From Clostridiales bacterium (GTDB lineage: Bacteria > Bacillota > Clostridia > Oscillospirales > Oscillospiraceae): 18,547 nucleotides of DNA. The stretch is taken from positions 1 to 18,547 of the forward strand of contig CABIYX010000013.1 in NCBI GenBank assembly GCA_902363045.1, written 5' to 3'. Below are positions 1-6,490 of this stretch, piece by piece. The notes beneath the pieces were generated by a model. That model made no database searches. It was not told the origin of the DNA and saw only the letters and a program-made list of their open reading frames with translations. How positions within the stretch are numbered: position 1 is the stretch's first letter; each line of letters opens with the position of its first letter. The position numbers and the translations under genes were made by a program.

Positions 1-99
1 CCAGTTCAGTACAGGACCGAACTGGGCTTCTGTTAGCTGCGCTTTTTTGTGTCTACTTTTACTTGACAGATGCACGCCGCGTCCGCGGCGGGCCTTTCC

Positions 100-244
100 T
101 TATGTGGGGGCTGGCGGTTCCCGGCGGAACCCCTCCTCCAACAGCTTCAGCTCCCCTAAAGTGGATACGGAGATGGTGCTCTCCAGCAGGCGGAAATACT
201 GCTTCAAATCAAACACCTCCGCCCTCAGTTTGGACGGAGAAGGG
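100..244 (-). pseudogene. C-terminal fragment of an unrecognised protein
   Basis: Reading the minus strand from about 244 down to a TAA at 100-102 gives roughly 46 coherent residues, including LRAEVFDLKQYFRLLEST and LGELKLLEEGFR. They form an amphipathic, helical, charged tail with normal codon use. The frame has no start of its own and runs upstream into the stem-loop at 261-300, so only the 3' end of a gene is left. I do not recognise the family. Its position among element remnants suggests a mobile-element protein, but that is inference. About 30 bases past its stop the sequence around 50-69 resembles a transposon terminus, which is not proven. Confidence 0.35.
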
Positions 245-260
245 GAAAAGCATACCCAAA

Positions 261-305
261 AGGACCTGTCACAGAATTTCTCAATTCTGTGACAGGTCCT
301 TTTTG
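261..305. terminator. Perfect 17-bp stem-loop, terminator-like, repeat family member
   Basis: Arms 261-277 and 284-300 are exactly complementary over 17 bp around a 6-base loop. A T run follows on the plus side, and AAAAGG sits on the other, so it could terminate in either direction. The loop-proximal part, read on the minus strand as CAGAATTGAGAAATTCTG, recurs exactly in the stem-loop after spoIIR at 12022-12051. This makes it a dispersed element rather than a one-off terminator. It separates the gene tail at 100-244 from the rpsI-like tail at 335-412. Confidence 0.6.
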
Positions 306-334
306 AACCATTTTGATACGGTTAGAACAACAGA

Positions 335-412
335 TTATCTCTTGCTGAACTGGAGAGGGCGGCGGGCGGCCTTGAGACCGTATTTCCGGGCCTTGAAAAC
401 CAGAAATCCATT
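335..412 (-). pseudogene. Second, diverged copy of the rpsI 3' end
   Basis: On the minus strand this encodes [19 protein letters not shown] followed by QFSKR and TAA. The intact rpsI at 2439-2843 ends [17 protein letters not shown]. By my count about 42 of the last 51 bases match. Most codon differences are synonymous (GGT/GGC, AAG/AAA, CGC/CGT, GCC/GCT, AGA/CGC), as expected of a tail that evolved in a working gene elsewhere rather than by decay from this copy. Upstream of the GFL the frame ends at a stop within about six codons, so only the last 23 or so residues exist. The last two motifs share an exact 12-base block, CAGTTCAGCAAG. The likely origin is an attachment-site copy left by an element that integrated at rpsI. 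Confidence 0.7.
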
Positions 413-424
413 GTACCGCAAGTG

Positions 425-465
425 TTAATCCCCATAGGTACACAATGTGAACCTATGGGGATTAA
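425..465. repeat. Perfect 15-bp inverted repeat
   Basis: TTAATCCCCATAGGT (425-439) is exactly complementary to 451-465. The 11-base loop contains the smaller palindrome CACAATGTG, so nearly all of the 41 bases can pair. No T run follows on either side, so this is not a textbook terminator. It may be a recombination or protein-binding site, or a folded RNA segment. Confidence 0.5.
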
Positions 466-480
466 TGCTGTATATGGGGA

Positions 481-520
481 AAGAGCGATTTTGTGAAGTA
501 TATGCCGCAAAATCGCTCTT
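481..520. repeat. Perfect 13-bp inverted repeat
   Basis: AAGAGCGATTTTG (481-493) is complementary to 508-520 around a 14-base loop, and AATTTATT follows. It lies 15 bases after the previous palindrome. It could be a weak terminator on the plus strand. With 261-300 and 425-465 it forms a cluster of three long perfect palindromes in 260 bases. Confidence 0.45.
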
Positions 521-535
521 AATTTATTAGGTTGT

Positions 536-631
536 TTATTTGAAGGGACACATAATTATTTTCGTGCCACTGTTAGAGTAGTGGGCGGCGGTGCTCTCGG
601 TCACTTCAAATTCACATTCAGGTTTCCTCCG
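536..631 (-). pseudogene. Possible C-terminal tail of an unrecognised protein
   Basis: The minus strand is open from 631 to a TAA at 536-538 and reads CEFEVTESTAAHYSNSGTKI then IMCPFK. The composition looks protein-like, but at about 32 codons chance cannot be excluded. There is no start, and the frame is closed by TAG just upstream. It would be another truncated gene end in the same graveyard. I cannot name a family. Confidence 0.25.
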
Positions 632-906
632 CTATTACAATACATTTACGGGTTAAGGCACGGCAGCCAGCCGTGTCTTTTCCGCATCGTTGCCAAAGCT
701 GTTAGAATGAGAGAGTCTTGGCCTGATGTTTTCCTCCAAGAACCATTGCGTCCGTCAAAAAGTCCGTCAGCCAGCCTCTCATTCGCAGCGTTCGATTTAT
801 GCAAGTTGTTGGCCACATTGGTGCGCCCGTGTCATCAAATAGATTGTACCGGCAATGATGGAATGGCTGGTCGCCAAAGACAAATCCACGATGAGGAGCG
901 ATTTAC
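632..906. other. Gene-free stretch 5' of the IS110 fragment
   Basis: No convincing reading frame was found on either strand. It contains a GC hairpin at about 658-678 (GCACGGC and GCCGTGT around a short loop). It directly precedes the IS110-type transposase start. In the IS110 group the non-coding end before the transposase gene encodes the bridge RNA that guides target choice. Whether this stretch is that end cannot be decided by eye, and the element's outer boundary was not located. Confidence 0.3.
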
Positions 907-1298
907 ATGGACAATGTGGCAGGGATTGATGTTTCCAAAGGAAAGAGCATGGTATCCCTTCTCCGTCCTTTTGGGGAAGTGGTTGCAAAGCCGTTTTCTG
1001 TTGGTCATACCGGCAGTGAACTCAAGGAGCTGGCAAACTACTTGAAAAGCCTGGACGGTGAGACATGGGTGGTCTTGGAGCACACCGGACGGTACTATGA
1101 ACCAGTGGCCCGCTTTCTCCATGAGGAGGGCATCTTTGTCAGCGCGGTCAATCCGAAGCTCATTAAAGACTATGGGAACAACACCCTGCGCAAAGTGAAA
1201 ACAGACAAGGCGGATGCCCGAAAGATCGTCCGCTATGGGCTTGACAACTGGGTGTAATTGCGCCAACATACTCCTACCAGTATTATTATGAAACATTG
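907..1298 (+). pseudogene. IS110-family transposase, N-terminal fragment
   Basis: The frame begins MDNVAGIDVSKGKSMVSL at 907 and carries the RuvC-like DEDD domain of IS110 transposases. The first Asp is in GIDVSKG, the Glu in VVLEHTGRYYEP, and the later Asp residues in KTDKADARKIVRYG. A TAA at 1255-1257 interrupts DNWV. The same frame then continues LRQHTPT, which fits the family, for about 12 more codons before similarity is lost. A full IS110 transposase has about 400 residues with a C-terminal Transposase_20 domain holding the catalytic Ser, and that half is absent. The element is therefore dead. The RlaP remnant follows directly, so an insertion or deletion joined the two. Confidence 0.85.
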
Positions 1299-2049
1299 AA
1301 AAGCAGGCTGGTATATCAATATGTTGAAAATCATGCAGGGAACTTACAAATCAATATCTTGGCGTTGCAATCTTTTTTGCGTCGAATGCACACTTTAAAA
1401 ACAGATATATCCTCACATAACTCTGCTTATGTGAGACCGATGGAACACTATCTCAAGTTAGAGCAGACAAGAGATGTTATCGAACTGCCTATCAACGACT
1501 TGCTTGATATGAATGGCTGGGATCTGAAGAAGGCACTGTGCCTGCTGCATCGCTCTAACCCAACCTATATTCGAGTGGTTCTCTTCACCTATCATCTACA
1601 AGCAAACCGACTTTGTAAAGAAGTTTAAACCAATTCTGCGTCAGTATTTCTCTTCTAAGAGTGGCCTCTGGCATTACTTACATATGGCTGAGGGAAACTA
1701 TGGAGAGTATCTACAGAGTGATATGGTTAAGGCCAAAAAGTATTTCTATGTGCTGCGTCCGATCCTCGCTTGTCACTGGATTTTAGAGAAACAGGCGCCT
1801 CCTCCAATGCGCTTCTCTGAACTTGTTGAGAGTCAGTTGGACAGCAGCATAAAGGCCGAAGTGGCGGAACTTCTGGAATTAAAGATGAATGCGCCGGAAG
1901 TCAAGATGATTCCGCGTGTTGATAAAATCAATCAATACCTGGAGGATAGCATCAGGGAAGTGCGGGAAACAATCAAACAGATGTTAACCAAGGAGATCCA
2001 TAGCTGGGACGAGTTGGATGCGCTCTTCTTGTCTAAATTGGGGAAATGA
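1296..2049 (+). pseudogene. Frameshifted RlaP/YcgL-like nucleotidyltransferase
   Basis: Two frames together make most of a PF10127-type (RlaP/YcgL) predicted nucleotidyltransferase. The first (1296-1566) contains YVRPMEHYLKLEQTRDVIEL and DMNGWDLKKALCLL, ending near SNPT. The frame then shifts by one base at about 1566 and resumes EWFSSPIIYKQTDFVKKF, then LRPILACHWILEKQAPP, up to TGA at 2047-2049. Removing one T at about 1566 would restore T-I-F-E-W. The N-terminal nucleotide-binding motif (GS...G.S.SDxD in the family) is not readable: only a FASN-like remnant in another frame lies near 1374-1390, so a second lesion exists. The family belongs to the DNA polymerase-beta fold and is linked to RNA repair; this copy should be inactive. 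The ATG at 1684 is internal and not a real start. Confidence 0.75.
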
Positions 2050-2095
2050 TATATGATCGTTCTACCACCACAAGTAAATTTGGGTTTCGCTCCCG

Positions 2096-2205
2096 TTGGT
2101 CGCTCCACCCTCGGTGATTGAAATGCTCGGGCGAAGAGAATTCGCCCTGCGCCAAGGTTTTGCCTGTGGCAAAACGCTTGTACGGCGCAAAGGCGCCGCC
2201 AGCCA
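2096..2205 (-). repeat. Modular hairpin repeat, minus-strand copy
   Basis: Read on the minus strand this contains GCGCCGTACAAGCG, then GTTTTGCC-ACA-GGCAAAAC, then CCTTGGCG, then GGGCGAA-TTCTC-TTCGCCC. The same order of blocks occurs twice after lysA (16757-16825 and 16983-17051). Three hairpins are present: 2129-2135 with 2141-2147, 2157-2164 with 2168-2175, and 2184-2188 with 2193-2197. One hairpin's arms differ from the lysA copies on both sides so that pairing is kept. No coding role is evident. The rest, to about 2385, shows nothing I can name. Confidence 0.65.
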
Positions 2206-2385
2206 GAAGGCGGGTTGGATGTTTCTCAAAAAAATTGCAAACGACCTGAGAGGATTTGGATTGTTATCCCTTGACATACGGGTCAGTACGCATAGCTGGC
2301 GATTGCAGCGGTCAGTAAAACCGTGACGTAAGATACACCGTTGGTTCGAGTTTGAAATAGGTATCTTCCTATGATAGAATAAAAG

Positions 2386-2420
2386 AAAACCCCAGAAAAC
2401 CAAGGTTTTCCGGGGTTTTT
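2386..2420 (-). terminator. Terminator of the rplM-rpsI operon
   Basis: AAAACCCC-A-GAAAACC (2386-2401) pairs with GGTTTTC-C-GGGGTTTT (2404-2419), with one internal A/C mismatch and a very tight loop. Read on the minus strand, downstream of the rpsI stop at 2439, the stem is followed by TTTTCTTTTATTC. This is a strong intrinsic terminator 19 bases after rpsI. Confidence 0.8.
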
Positions 2421-2438
2421 GACCACTTTTGAAAAAGT

Positions 2439-2843
2439 TTAGCGCTTGCTGAACTGGGGAGCGCGACGAGCGGCTTTGAGGCCGTACTTCTTACGCTCCT
2501 TCATACGAGGATCGCGGGTGAGGAAGCCGGCGGCCTTCAGGGCGGGGCGGAACTCCTCGTTGGCCAGCAGCAGGGCGCGGGCCACACCGTGACGGATGGC
2601 GCCGGCCTGGCCGGTGACGCCGCCGCCGGTGACGGTGGCAACGATGTCCACCTTGCCCAGCTGCTCGGTGGTGACCAGGGGCTGGCGGACCAGCAGCTTC
2701 AGGGTCTCCAGGCCGAAGTAATCATCGATGTCACGGCCGTTGATGGTGATGGAACCGGTCCCGTTGGGGAACAGATGCACACGGGCCACGGAGGACTTCC
2801 GACGGCCGGTACCGTAAAAATAAGGCTTCTTGCTCTTATACAT
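2439..2843 (-). CDS. rpsI: 30S ribosomal protein S9 (uS9)
   Basis: The product has 134 residues, the normal length for bacterial uS9. It opens [15 protein letters not shown], the family signature. The middle has [20 protein letters not shown], and the very basic tail ends [16 protein letters not shown]. That tail reaches into the ribosomal P site and contacts tRNA in the assembled small subunit. The ATG at 2843 follows AGGAGGT by 7 bases. It lies 17 bases downstream of the rplM stop, so the two are co-transcribed, the usual bacterial arrangement. A foreign-looking copy of its last 23 or so codons lies at 335-412, about 2.1 kb downstream in the same orientation. Confidence 0.97.
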   Translation of the reverse strand: MYKSKKPYFYGTGRRKSSVARVHLFPNGTGSITINGRDIDDYFGLETLKLLVRQPLVTTEQLGKVDIVATVTGGGVTGQAGAIRHGVARALLLANEEFRPALKAAGFLTRDPRMKERKKYGLKAARRAPQFSKR

Positions 2844-2860
2844 GATCGTCTACCTCCTGC

Positions 2861-3292
2861 TTACTCGGCAGCCCAGATCTCGGGCTTCTGGGCGGCGTGC
2901 TCGTGCTCACCGCCGCGATAAATCTTCAGGCGGGTCAGAGAATCCTTGCTGATGATGTTCTTGGGCAGCATCCCGCGGACAGCCAGCTTCATGGCCAGCT
3001 CAGGGCGCTCGCTCATCAGGGTGCGGTACTTGACTTCCTTCAGGCCGCCGACCCAGCCGGAGTGGTGGCGATAGTACTTCTGATCCAGCTTCTTGCCGGT
3101 CAGAATGGCCTTCTCAGCGTTGATGATGATCACGCAGTCGCCGCAGTCGGCGTGGGGGGTGAACTCGGGCTTGTGCTTGCCGCGCAGCAGGGTAGCGGCG
3201 GTGGCAGCGGTCTTGCCCAGGGGCTTGTTCGCAGCGTCCAGGACATACCACTTACGCTCGATGTTACCCTTGTTGGCCATAAAAGTGGACAT
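2861..3292 (-). CDS. rplM: 50S ribosomal protein L13 (uL13)
   Basis: The 143-residue product begins [20 protein letters not shown] and contains [53 protein letters not shown] and RGMLPKN, all typical of bacterial uL13, an early-assembly large-subunit protein. The start at 3292 is preferred because GGAGG lies 8 bases upstream. An in-frame ATG at 3307 would overlap that site and has none of its own. The tail [15 protein letters not shown] is normal for the family. rpsI follows after 17 bases. A consensus promoter lies about 90 bases upstream. Confidence 0.97.
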   Translation of the reverse strand: MSTFMANKGNIERKWYVLDAANKPLGKTAATAATLLRGKHKPEFTPHADCGDCVIIINAEKAILTGKKLDQKYYRHHSGWVGGLKEVKYRTLMSERPELAMKLAVRGMLPKNIISKDSLTRLKIYRGGEHEHAAQKPEIWAAE

Positions 3293-3301
3293 AGGTAAAA
3301 C

Positions 3302-3377
3302 CTCCATTTTCCTCTACTTTACTTATCAAAAAGTTGATTTACAACAAAATCAGCTGCTCCACTGTACAAGCGGAACA
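3302..3377 (-). promoter_or_regulatory. 5' leader of rplM, possible autoregulatory RNA
   Basis: The predicted leader is about 75 bases. It can fold a small hairpin (TCCGCT/AGTGGA with a 5-base loop) and a second one (GCTGATTT/AAATCAAC with one mismatch) before the Shine-Dalgarno site. L13 leaders with autoregulatory structure are known in Firmicutes. I see folding potential but cannot match the known consensus by eye. Confidence 0.3.
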
Positions 3378-3383
3378 TTTTGT

Positions 3384-3412
3384 ATTATAGTAGTTGGGCG
3401 GCGCGGTGTCAA
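3384..3412 (-). promoter_or_regulatory. SigA promoter of rplM-rpsI
   Basis: On the minus strand TTGACA (3412-3407) and TATAAT (3389-3384) are both perfect consensus hexamers separated by exactly 17 bases. This is the strongest promoter in the window and suits a ribosomal protein operon. Transcription would start near 3377. Confidence 0.9.
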
Positions 3413-3447
3413 CCTGTTTTTTCTTGATTTTTGATTCATGCGCTGAA

Positions 3448-3492
3448 ATCTCTTGTTTTCTCTTTTTATCGCAGTATATCTCTTGTTTTCTC
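3448..3492. repeat. 15-bp direct repeat, 30-bp spacing
   Basis: ATCTCTTGTTTTCTC occurs exactly at 3448-3462 and again at 3478-3492, in the T-rich divergent region between the rplM promoter and the TtcA-like gene. The 30-base start-to-start spacing is close to three helical turns. It might be an operator pair or a slippage product. No regulator is identified. Confidence 0.4.
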
Positions 3493-3564
3493 GATTTCAA
3501 TTTTCGATTTTAATGACTGAAAATGTTCCGGAAACCGGAGCTTTTCCCCTTGGGAGGACGTAAA

Positions 3565-4335
3565 ATGAACCGTATTCTTTCCTTGGTCCGCCGCTGTGTG
3601 GAGGACTATGAGATGATCGCCCCCAACGACCGTATCGCTGTGGGCGTCTCCGGCGGTAAGGACTCGCTGATGCTGCTGGCCGCCCTGGCCAAGCTGCGGG
3701 AATTCTACCCCATTCCCTTCCAGGTAGAGGCCTTCACCCTAGACATGGGCCATGCCGATGGACGGCCGGGGATGGACTTCGCGCCGGTGGCCCAGCTGTG
3801 CCGGGAGCTGGACGTCCCCTTCACTCTGCTGGAGAGTGAGATCCACCACATCATCTTTGATGTGCGCAGGGAGAAGAACCCCTGCTCCATGTGCGCCAAA
3901 ATGCGCCGGGGGGCGCTGCACAGCGCCCTGAAGGAGCGGGGGCTGAACAAGATCGCCCTGGGGCATCACTACGATGACGCGGTGGAGACCTTTTTCCTGT
4001 CCCTGATCTTTGAGGGGCGGCTCTCCTGCTTCCAGCCGGTGACCTGGCTGGACCGGACGGAGATCACCCAGATCCGCCCTCTGCTCTACTGCGGGGAAAA
4101 CCTGATCCGCCACACGGCGAAGCGTCTTGACCTGCCTGTGGTGGAAAACCCATGTCCCGCCAACGGCAACACCAAGCGGCAGGAGATCAAGGAGCTGATC
4201 TATGAGCTGAACGGCCGCTATCCAGGGCTGAAGGCCCGGGCCTTTGGCGCCATGCAGCGCCTCCCTCTGCCGGAGTGGGGCCCGGTGGAGCACCGCAGGC
4301 GGCCCCTGCCTGAGGAACTGGAGGATTTTCAGTAA
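3565..4335 (+). CDS. TtcA-family tRNA 2-thiolation protein
   Basis: The 256-residue protein is an N-type PP-loop ATPase. SGGKDS (about residues 29-34) binds and adenylates through ATP. Cys107 and Cys110 in PCSMC, plus Cys197 in ENPCPANGNTKR, match the three cysteines that hold the [4Fe-4S] cluster in TtcA, which makes 2-thiocytidine at tRNA position 32. HHYDDAVETFF is also family-typical. Whether this clostridial homologue acts on C32 or another base is not settled by sequence. The ATG at 3565 is chosen because GGGAGG ends 7 bases before it. An upstream ATG at 3523 lacks a site. The gene stands alone, with 184 bases before the next gene. Confidence 0.85.
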   Translation: MNRILSLVRRCVEDYEMIAPNDRIAVGVSGGKDSLMLLAALAKLREFYPIPFQVEAFTLDMGHADGRPGMDFAPVAQLCRELDVPFTLLESEIHHIIFDVRREKNPCSMCAKMRRGALHSALKERGLNKIALGHHYDDAVETFFLSLIFEGRLSCFQPVTWLDRTEITQIRPLLYCGENLIRHTAKRLDLPVVENPCPANGNTKRQEIKELIYELNGRYPGLKARAFGAMQRLPLPEWGPVEHRRRPLPEELEDFQ

Positions 4336-4384
4336 ATTTGACCGAAGAAAATTCCCGGTCCGTCTGGAAACCGGGCGGCCGGGG

Positions 4385-4393
4385 TGATATAAT
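4385..4393 (+). promoter_or_regulatory. Extended -10 promoter upstream of the CofE-like gene
   Basis: TGATATAAT is a perfect -10 with the TG extension. No good -35 lies 17 bases upstream, which extended -10 promoters tolerate. The resulting leader of about 120 bases contains TTTTGGGG-GAGAT-CCCCAAAA and, just before the ribosome site, CGCGGG-CCTGC-CCCGCG. These hairpins could affect translation, but no known riboswitch is recognised. Confidence 0.5.
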
Positions 4394-4519
4394 AGGGGCT
4401 GTTTTGGGGGAGATCCCCAAAAAACCTCCCCGTTCCGGGTGAAATACCGGACGGCTGGATACAATACGGAGTGACAATGATACCGCGGGCCTGCCCCGCG
4501 TGGAGAGGAGCCGATACCA

Positions 4520-5224
4520 ATGAGCGAAGAGACCGTATACAGTGCCAACCCGGGCAAGCAACTGATCCGTACCGTGGACGGTGTGGACTATCAGCGTATC
4601 CCCATCAAGACCCACCTGATCACTAAGGCGGACCGCATGGAGGACGTGGTGCTTCAGTACGCCGGGGACAGGATGCAGGAGGGAGACATCCTCTTTATCT
4701 CGGAGAAGGCGGTGGCCTGTACCCAGAGCCGCGCCATTCCCATGGAGGACATCAAGCCCCGCAAGCTGGCTGTCACCCTCAGCCGCTATGTCACCAAGAC
4801 CCCCGCCGGCATCGGCCTGGGCATCCCGGAGACCATGGAGATGGCCCTTCAGGAGTGCGGCACCCTGCGGATCCTCTTTGCCGCCTTTTGCAGCGTGATC
4901 GGCAAGCTCTTCCGTCAGCGGGGCTGGTTCTATATCGTCGCCGGACCCAAGGCCCGGGGCATCGACGGTCCCACCGAGGGGACCATCCCCCCCTATGACC
5001 ACTATGTGGTCCTCACCCCCGACGACCCCAACGGGACTGCCAGGAAGCTGGCCGCCGCCCTGGGGCATCCGGTGGCCATTGTGGACATCAACGACCTGGG
5101 AGCCAACATCCTGGGCTTCTCCCAAAAAGAGCCTTCCATGGACCAGCTGGCCAGGATCCTGGGGGACAACCCCCTGGGTCAGTCCAGCGAATCCACACCT
5201 ATGGGTATCATCCGTAAAGTCTGA
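4520..5224 (+). CDS. F420 gamma-glutamyl ligase (CofE)-domain protein
   Basis: The 234-residue product belongs to the PF01996 family named for coenzyme F420-0:L-glutamate ligase (CofE). Recognisable parts are YQRIPIKTHLI near residue 25, EGDILFISEKAVACTQSR, GWFYIVAGPKARGIDGPTEG, and AIVDINDLGANILGFSQ followed by GDNPLGQ. True CofE adds glutamates to F420. No other F420 gene is in the window, and such single-gene homologues occur in Clostridia not known to make F420, so the substrate here is probably different. The start follows AGAGGAG with 9 bases between. The gene is transcribed alone: an extended -10 promoter lies upstream and a strong terminator 27 bases after the stop. Confidence 0.75.
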   Translation: MSEETVYSANPGKQLIRTVDGVDYQRIPIKTHLITKADRMEDVVLQYAGDRMQEGDILFISEKAVACTQSRAIPMEDIKPRKLAVTLSRYVTKTPAGIGLGIPETMEMALQECGTLRILFAAFCSVIGKLFRQRGWFYIVAGPKARGIDGPTEGTIPPYDHYVVLTPDDPNGTARKLAAALGHPVAIVDINDLGANILGFSQKEPSMDQLARILGDNPLGQSSESTPMGIIRKV

Positions 5225-5250
5225 ACCCACTCAAACAAAAGTTTCCAATC

Positions 5251-5290
5251 TGCTCCGCTGAGATGTCTGTGCGCTCAGCGGAGCATTTTT
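5251..5290 (+). terminator. Terminator after the CofE-like gene
   Basis: TGCTCCGCTGAG (5251-5262) is exactly complementary to CTCAGCGGAGCA (5274-5285), and TTTTT follows at 5286-5290. This is a textbook intrinsic terminator on the plus strand. Confidence 0.9.
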
Positions 5291-5312
5291 CTCGCCGAAC
5301 CTGCCTGTTTCG

Positions 5313-5321
5313 TGATACAAT
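5313..5321 (+). promoter_or_regulatory. Extended -10 promoter of the zinc-ribbon gene
   Basis: TGATACAAT (TG extension plus TACAAT) lies about 30 bases before the start codon at 5352 and just after the preceding terminator. The -35 region is not consensus. The start codon follows AAAAGGAGG. Confidence 0.5.
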
Positions 5322-5351
5322 ACCTTTAACATTCAAAAGGAGGCGGTTGAT

Positions 5352-6467
5352 ATGTCGTTTCGCTGTCCGTGGTGCGGCTCCCCCGTTACGGTCCGGGGAC
5401 ACCGCTGGGAGTGCGGCTGGTGCGGGGACTTCGGGGATCTGTCCTCCCTCCCCAGCGCCAGAAGGGCTGCGGCAGACTGGAAATACAAGGAGCGCGCGGA
5501 GCAGATCAACCAGGCGCTGCTCCCGCTGGAACAGGGGGCGTTTTCGATTCTGGAGGGGATGAGGGTCTATTGCGGCGGGGAGGAGGGAGCCCGGGAGCCT
5601 CTCTGGAAGCTGACGGCCTACGGGATTTCCAGAGGGCTGCGCTCCGCCGGAAGGCTGGAGCCGGAGCGGCAGGAGCTGCTCCGCGCGTTTTTTGCAAAGT
5701 ATCCAATTCTGGACGCAGAGAAGCTCCTGGACACTGCCCAGGCTGGTACGGAGGTCTTTGCTCCGGAGTTCGCACTCTCAAAAGAACAGCTGGGCTCCTT
5801 CTGGCAGGCGCTTCTGACCCAGATCCCCGCCGGCGGCTCCGACCCTGTCTGGCCTGACTGGTTATGCCGGATCCTGGAGGGTCTGTGCGCGGTAGAGGGA
5901 TGTTTCTGTGCTGGGGACGGCGCGCCATCTCCCGAGGTATATGAGGCGGTCCTGGCCCATCACTGGAAGGAGTATTTTCATGTCTACTTTTCTCCGGAGG
6001 AGACGGTGCGGTGCTGGGACCTCGCCCGCAATGAGAACGCGCTGTGCGAGCTGCTGCTCCAGCGCTTTCCCCACGTCTTTTCCCCCCAGGAGCAGCAGCT
6101 GATCCAGGATGGGCTTACCGATGCGCTTTTGGAGGCCGTCCGCCGCCGGGATCCCGCCCTGGCCCTGCGGCTGTGGCGCACCCTGCTGGATGCGGCCCAG
6201 GAGCATCTGAAGGAACCGGAGGCCGCAGAGGTGCTTCTGGATGAGTCTGTGGAGCCTTATATGTGGGACGACGACTTCCTCCGGACGGTTCTGGAGCAGT
6301 TGGGGGCCGACGAGCGCTTCGCCCGGCAGCTGTTTCTCCACAGCGCCTATACCGGTCACGTCCAGGAGGTCCTTCTGGACGCCTGCGCCCGCTGGGGGAA
6401 CGCCGGACTGCGGGACCATCTGGAGTCGCTGCTGCGTCAAAATCCCCAGGCCCGGGGATTTGGCTGA
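5352..6467 (+). CDS. Unknown protein with N-terminal zinc ribbon
   Basis: I do not recognise this 371-residue protein. Its first 24 residues hold two knuckles, C5-P-W-C8 and C21-G-W-C24, a rubredoxin/zinc-ribbon-like pair likely to bind one zinc. The rest is predicted to be almost entirely alpha-helical, rich in Leu, Glu and Ala, with Trp-rich patches (WPDWLCRIL, HHWKEYFHVYF, PYMWDDDFL). This resembles a helical-repeat scaffold, and there are no catalytic motifs I can see. There is no signal peptide or membrane segment, so it should be cytoplasmic. AAAAGGAGG lies 8 bases before the ATG. It has its own promoter, and the next gene has another, so it appears monocistronic. Confidence 0.75.
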   Translation: MSFRCPWCGSPVTVRGHRWECGWCGDFGDLSSLPSARRAAADWKYKERAEQINQALLPLEQGAFSILEGMRVYCGGEEGAREPLWKLTAYGISRGLRSAGRLEPERQELLRAFFAKYPILDAEKLLDTAQAGTEVFAPEFALSKEQLGSFWQALLTQIPAGGSDPVWPDWLCRILEGLCAVEGCFCAGDGAPSPEVYEAVLAHHWKEYFHVYFSPEETVRCWDLARNENALCELLLQRFPHVFSPQEQQLIQDGLTDALLEAVRRRDPALALRLWRTLLDAAQEHLKEPEAAEVLLDESVEPYMWDDDFLRTVLEQLGADERFARQLFLHSAYTGHVQEVLLDACARWGNAGLRDHLESLLRQNPQARGFG

Positions 6468-6490
6468 CGCTGCCCGCCCGAGGTTCTCCG

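Noticed and set aside
1..26. CCAGTTCAG at the left edge matches the rpsI tail core, suggesting a third att copy
   Set aside because: Only 9 bases match, on the opposite strand from the other two copies, and the segment is explained by its own small inverted repeat (CCAGTTC/GAACTGG).
50..69. GTCTACTTTTACTTGACAG looks like a transposon end
   Set aside because: No partner inverted repeat or transposase frame was found next to it in the window, so it is not listed as a feature.
2096..2403. Open frames on both strands of 76 and 113 codons
   Set aside because: They run through the palindromic repeat and the rpsI terminator, lack ribosome sites, and have low-complexity products set by the hairpins.
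4187..5230. 347-codon minus-strand open frame
   Set aside because: It is the antisense shadow of the TtcA-like and CofE-like genes in high-GC DNA; the sense frames carry the known motifs.
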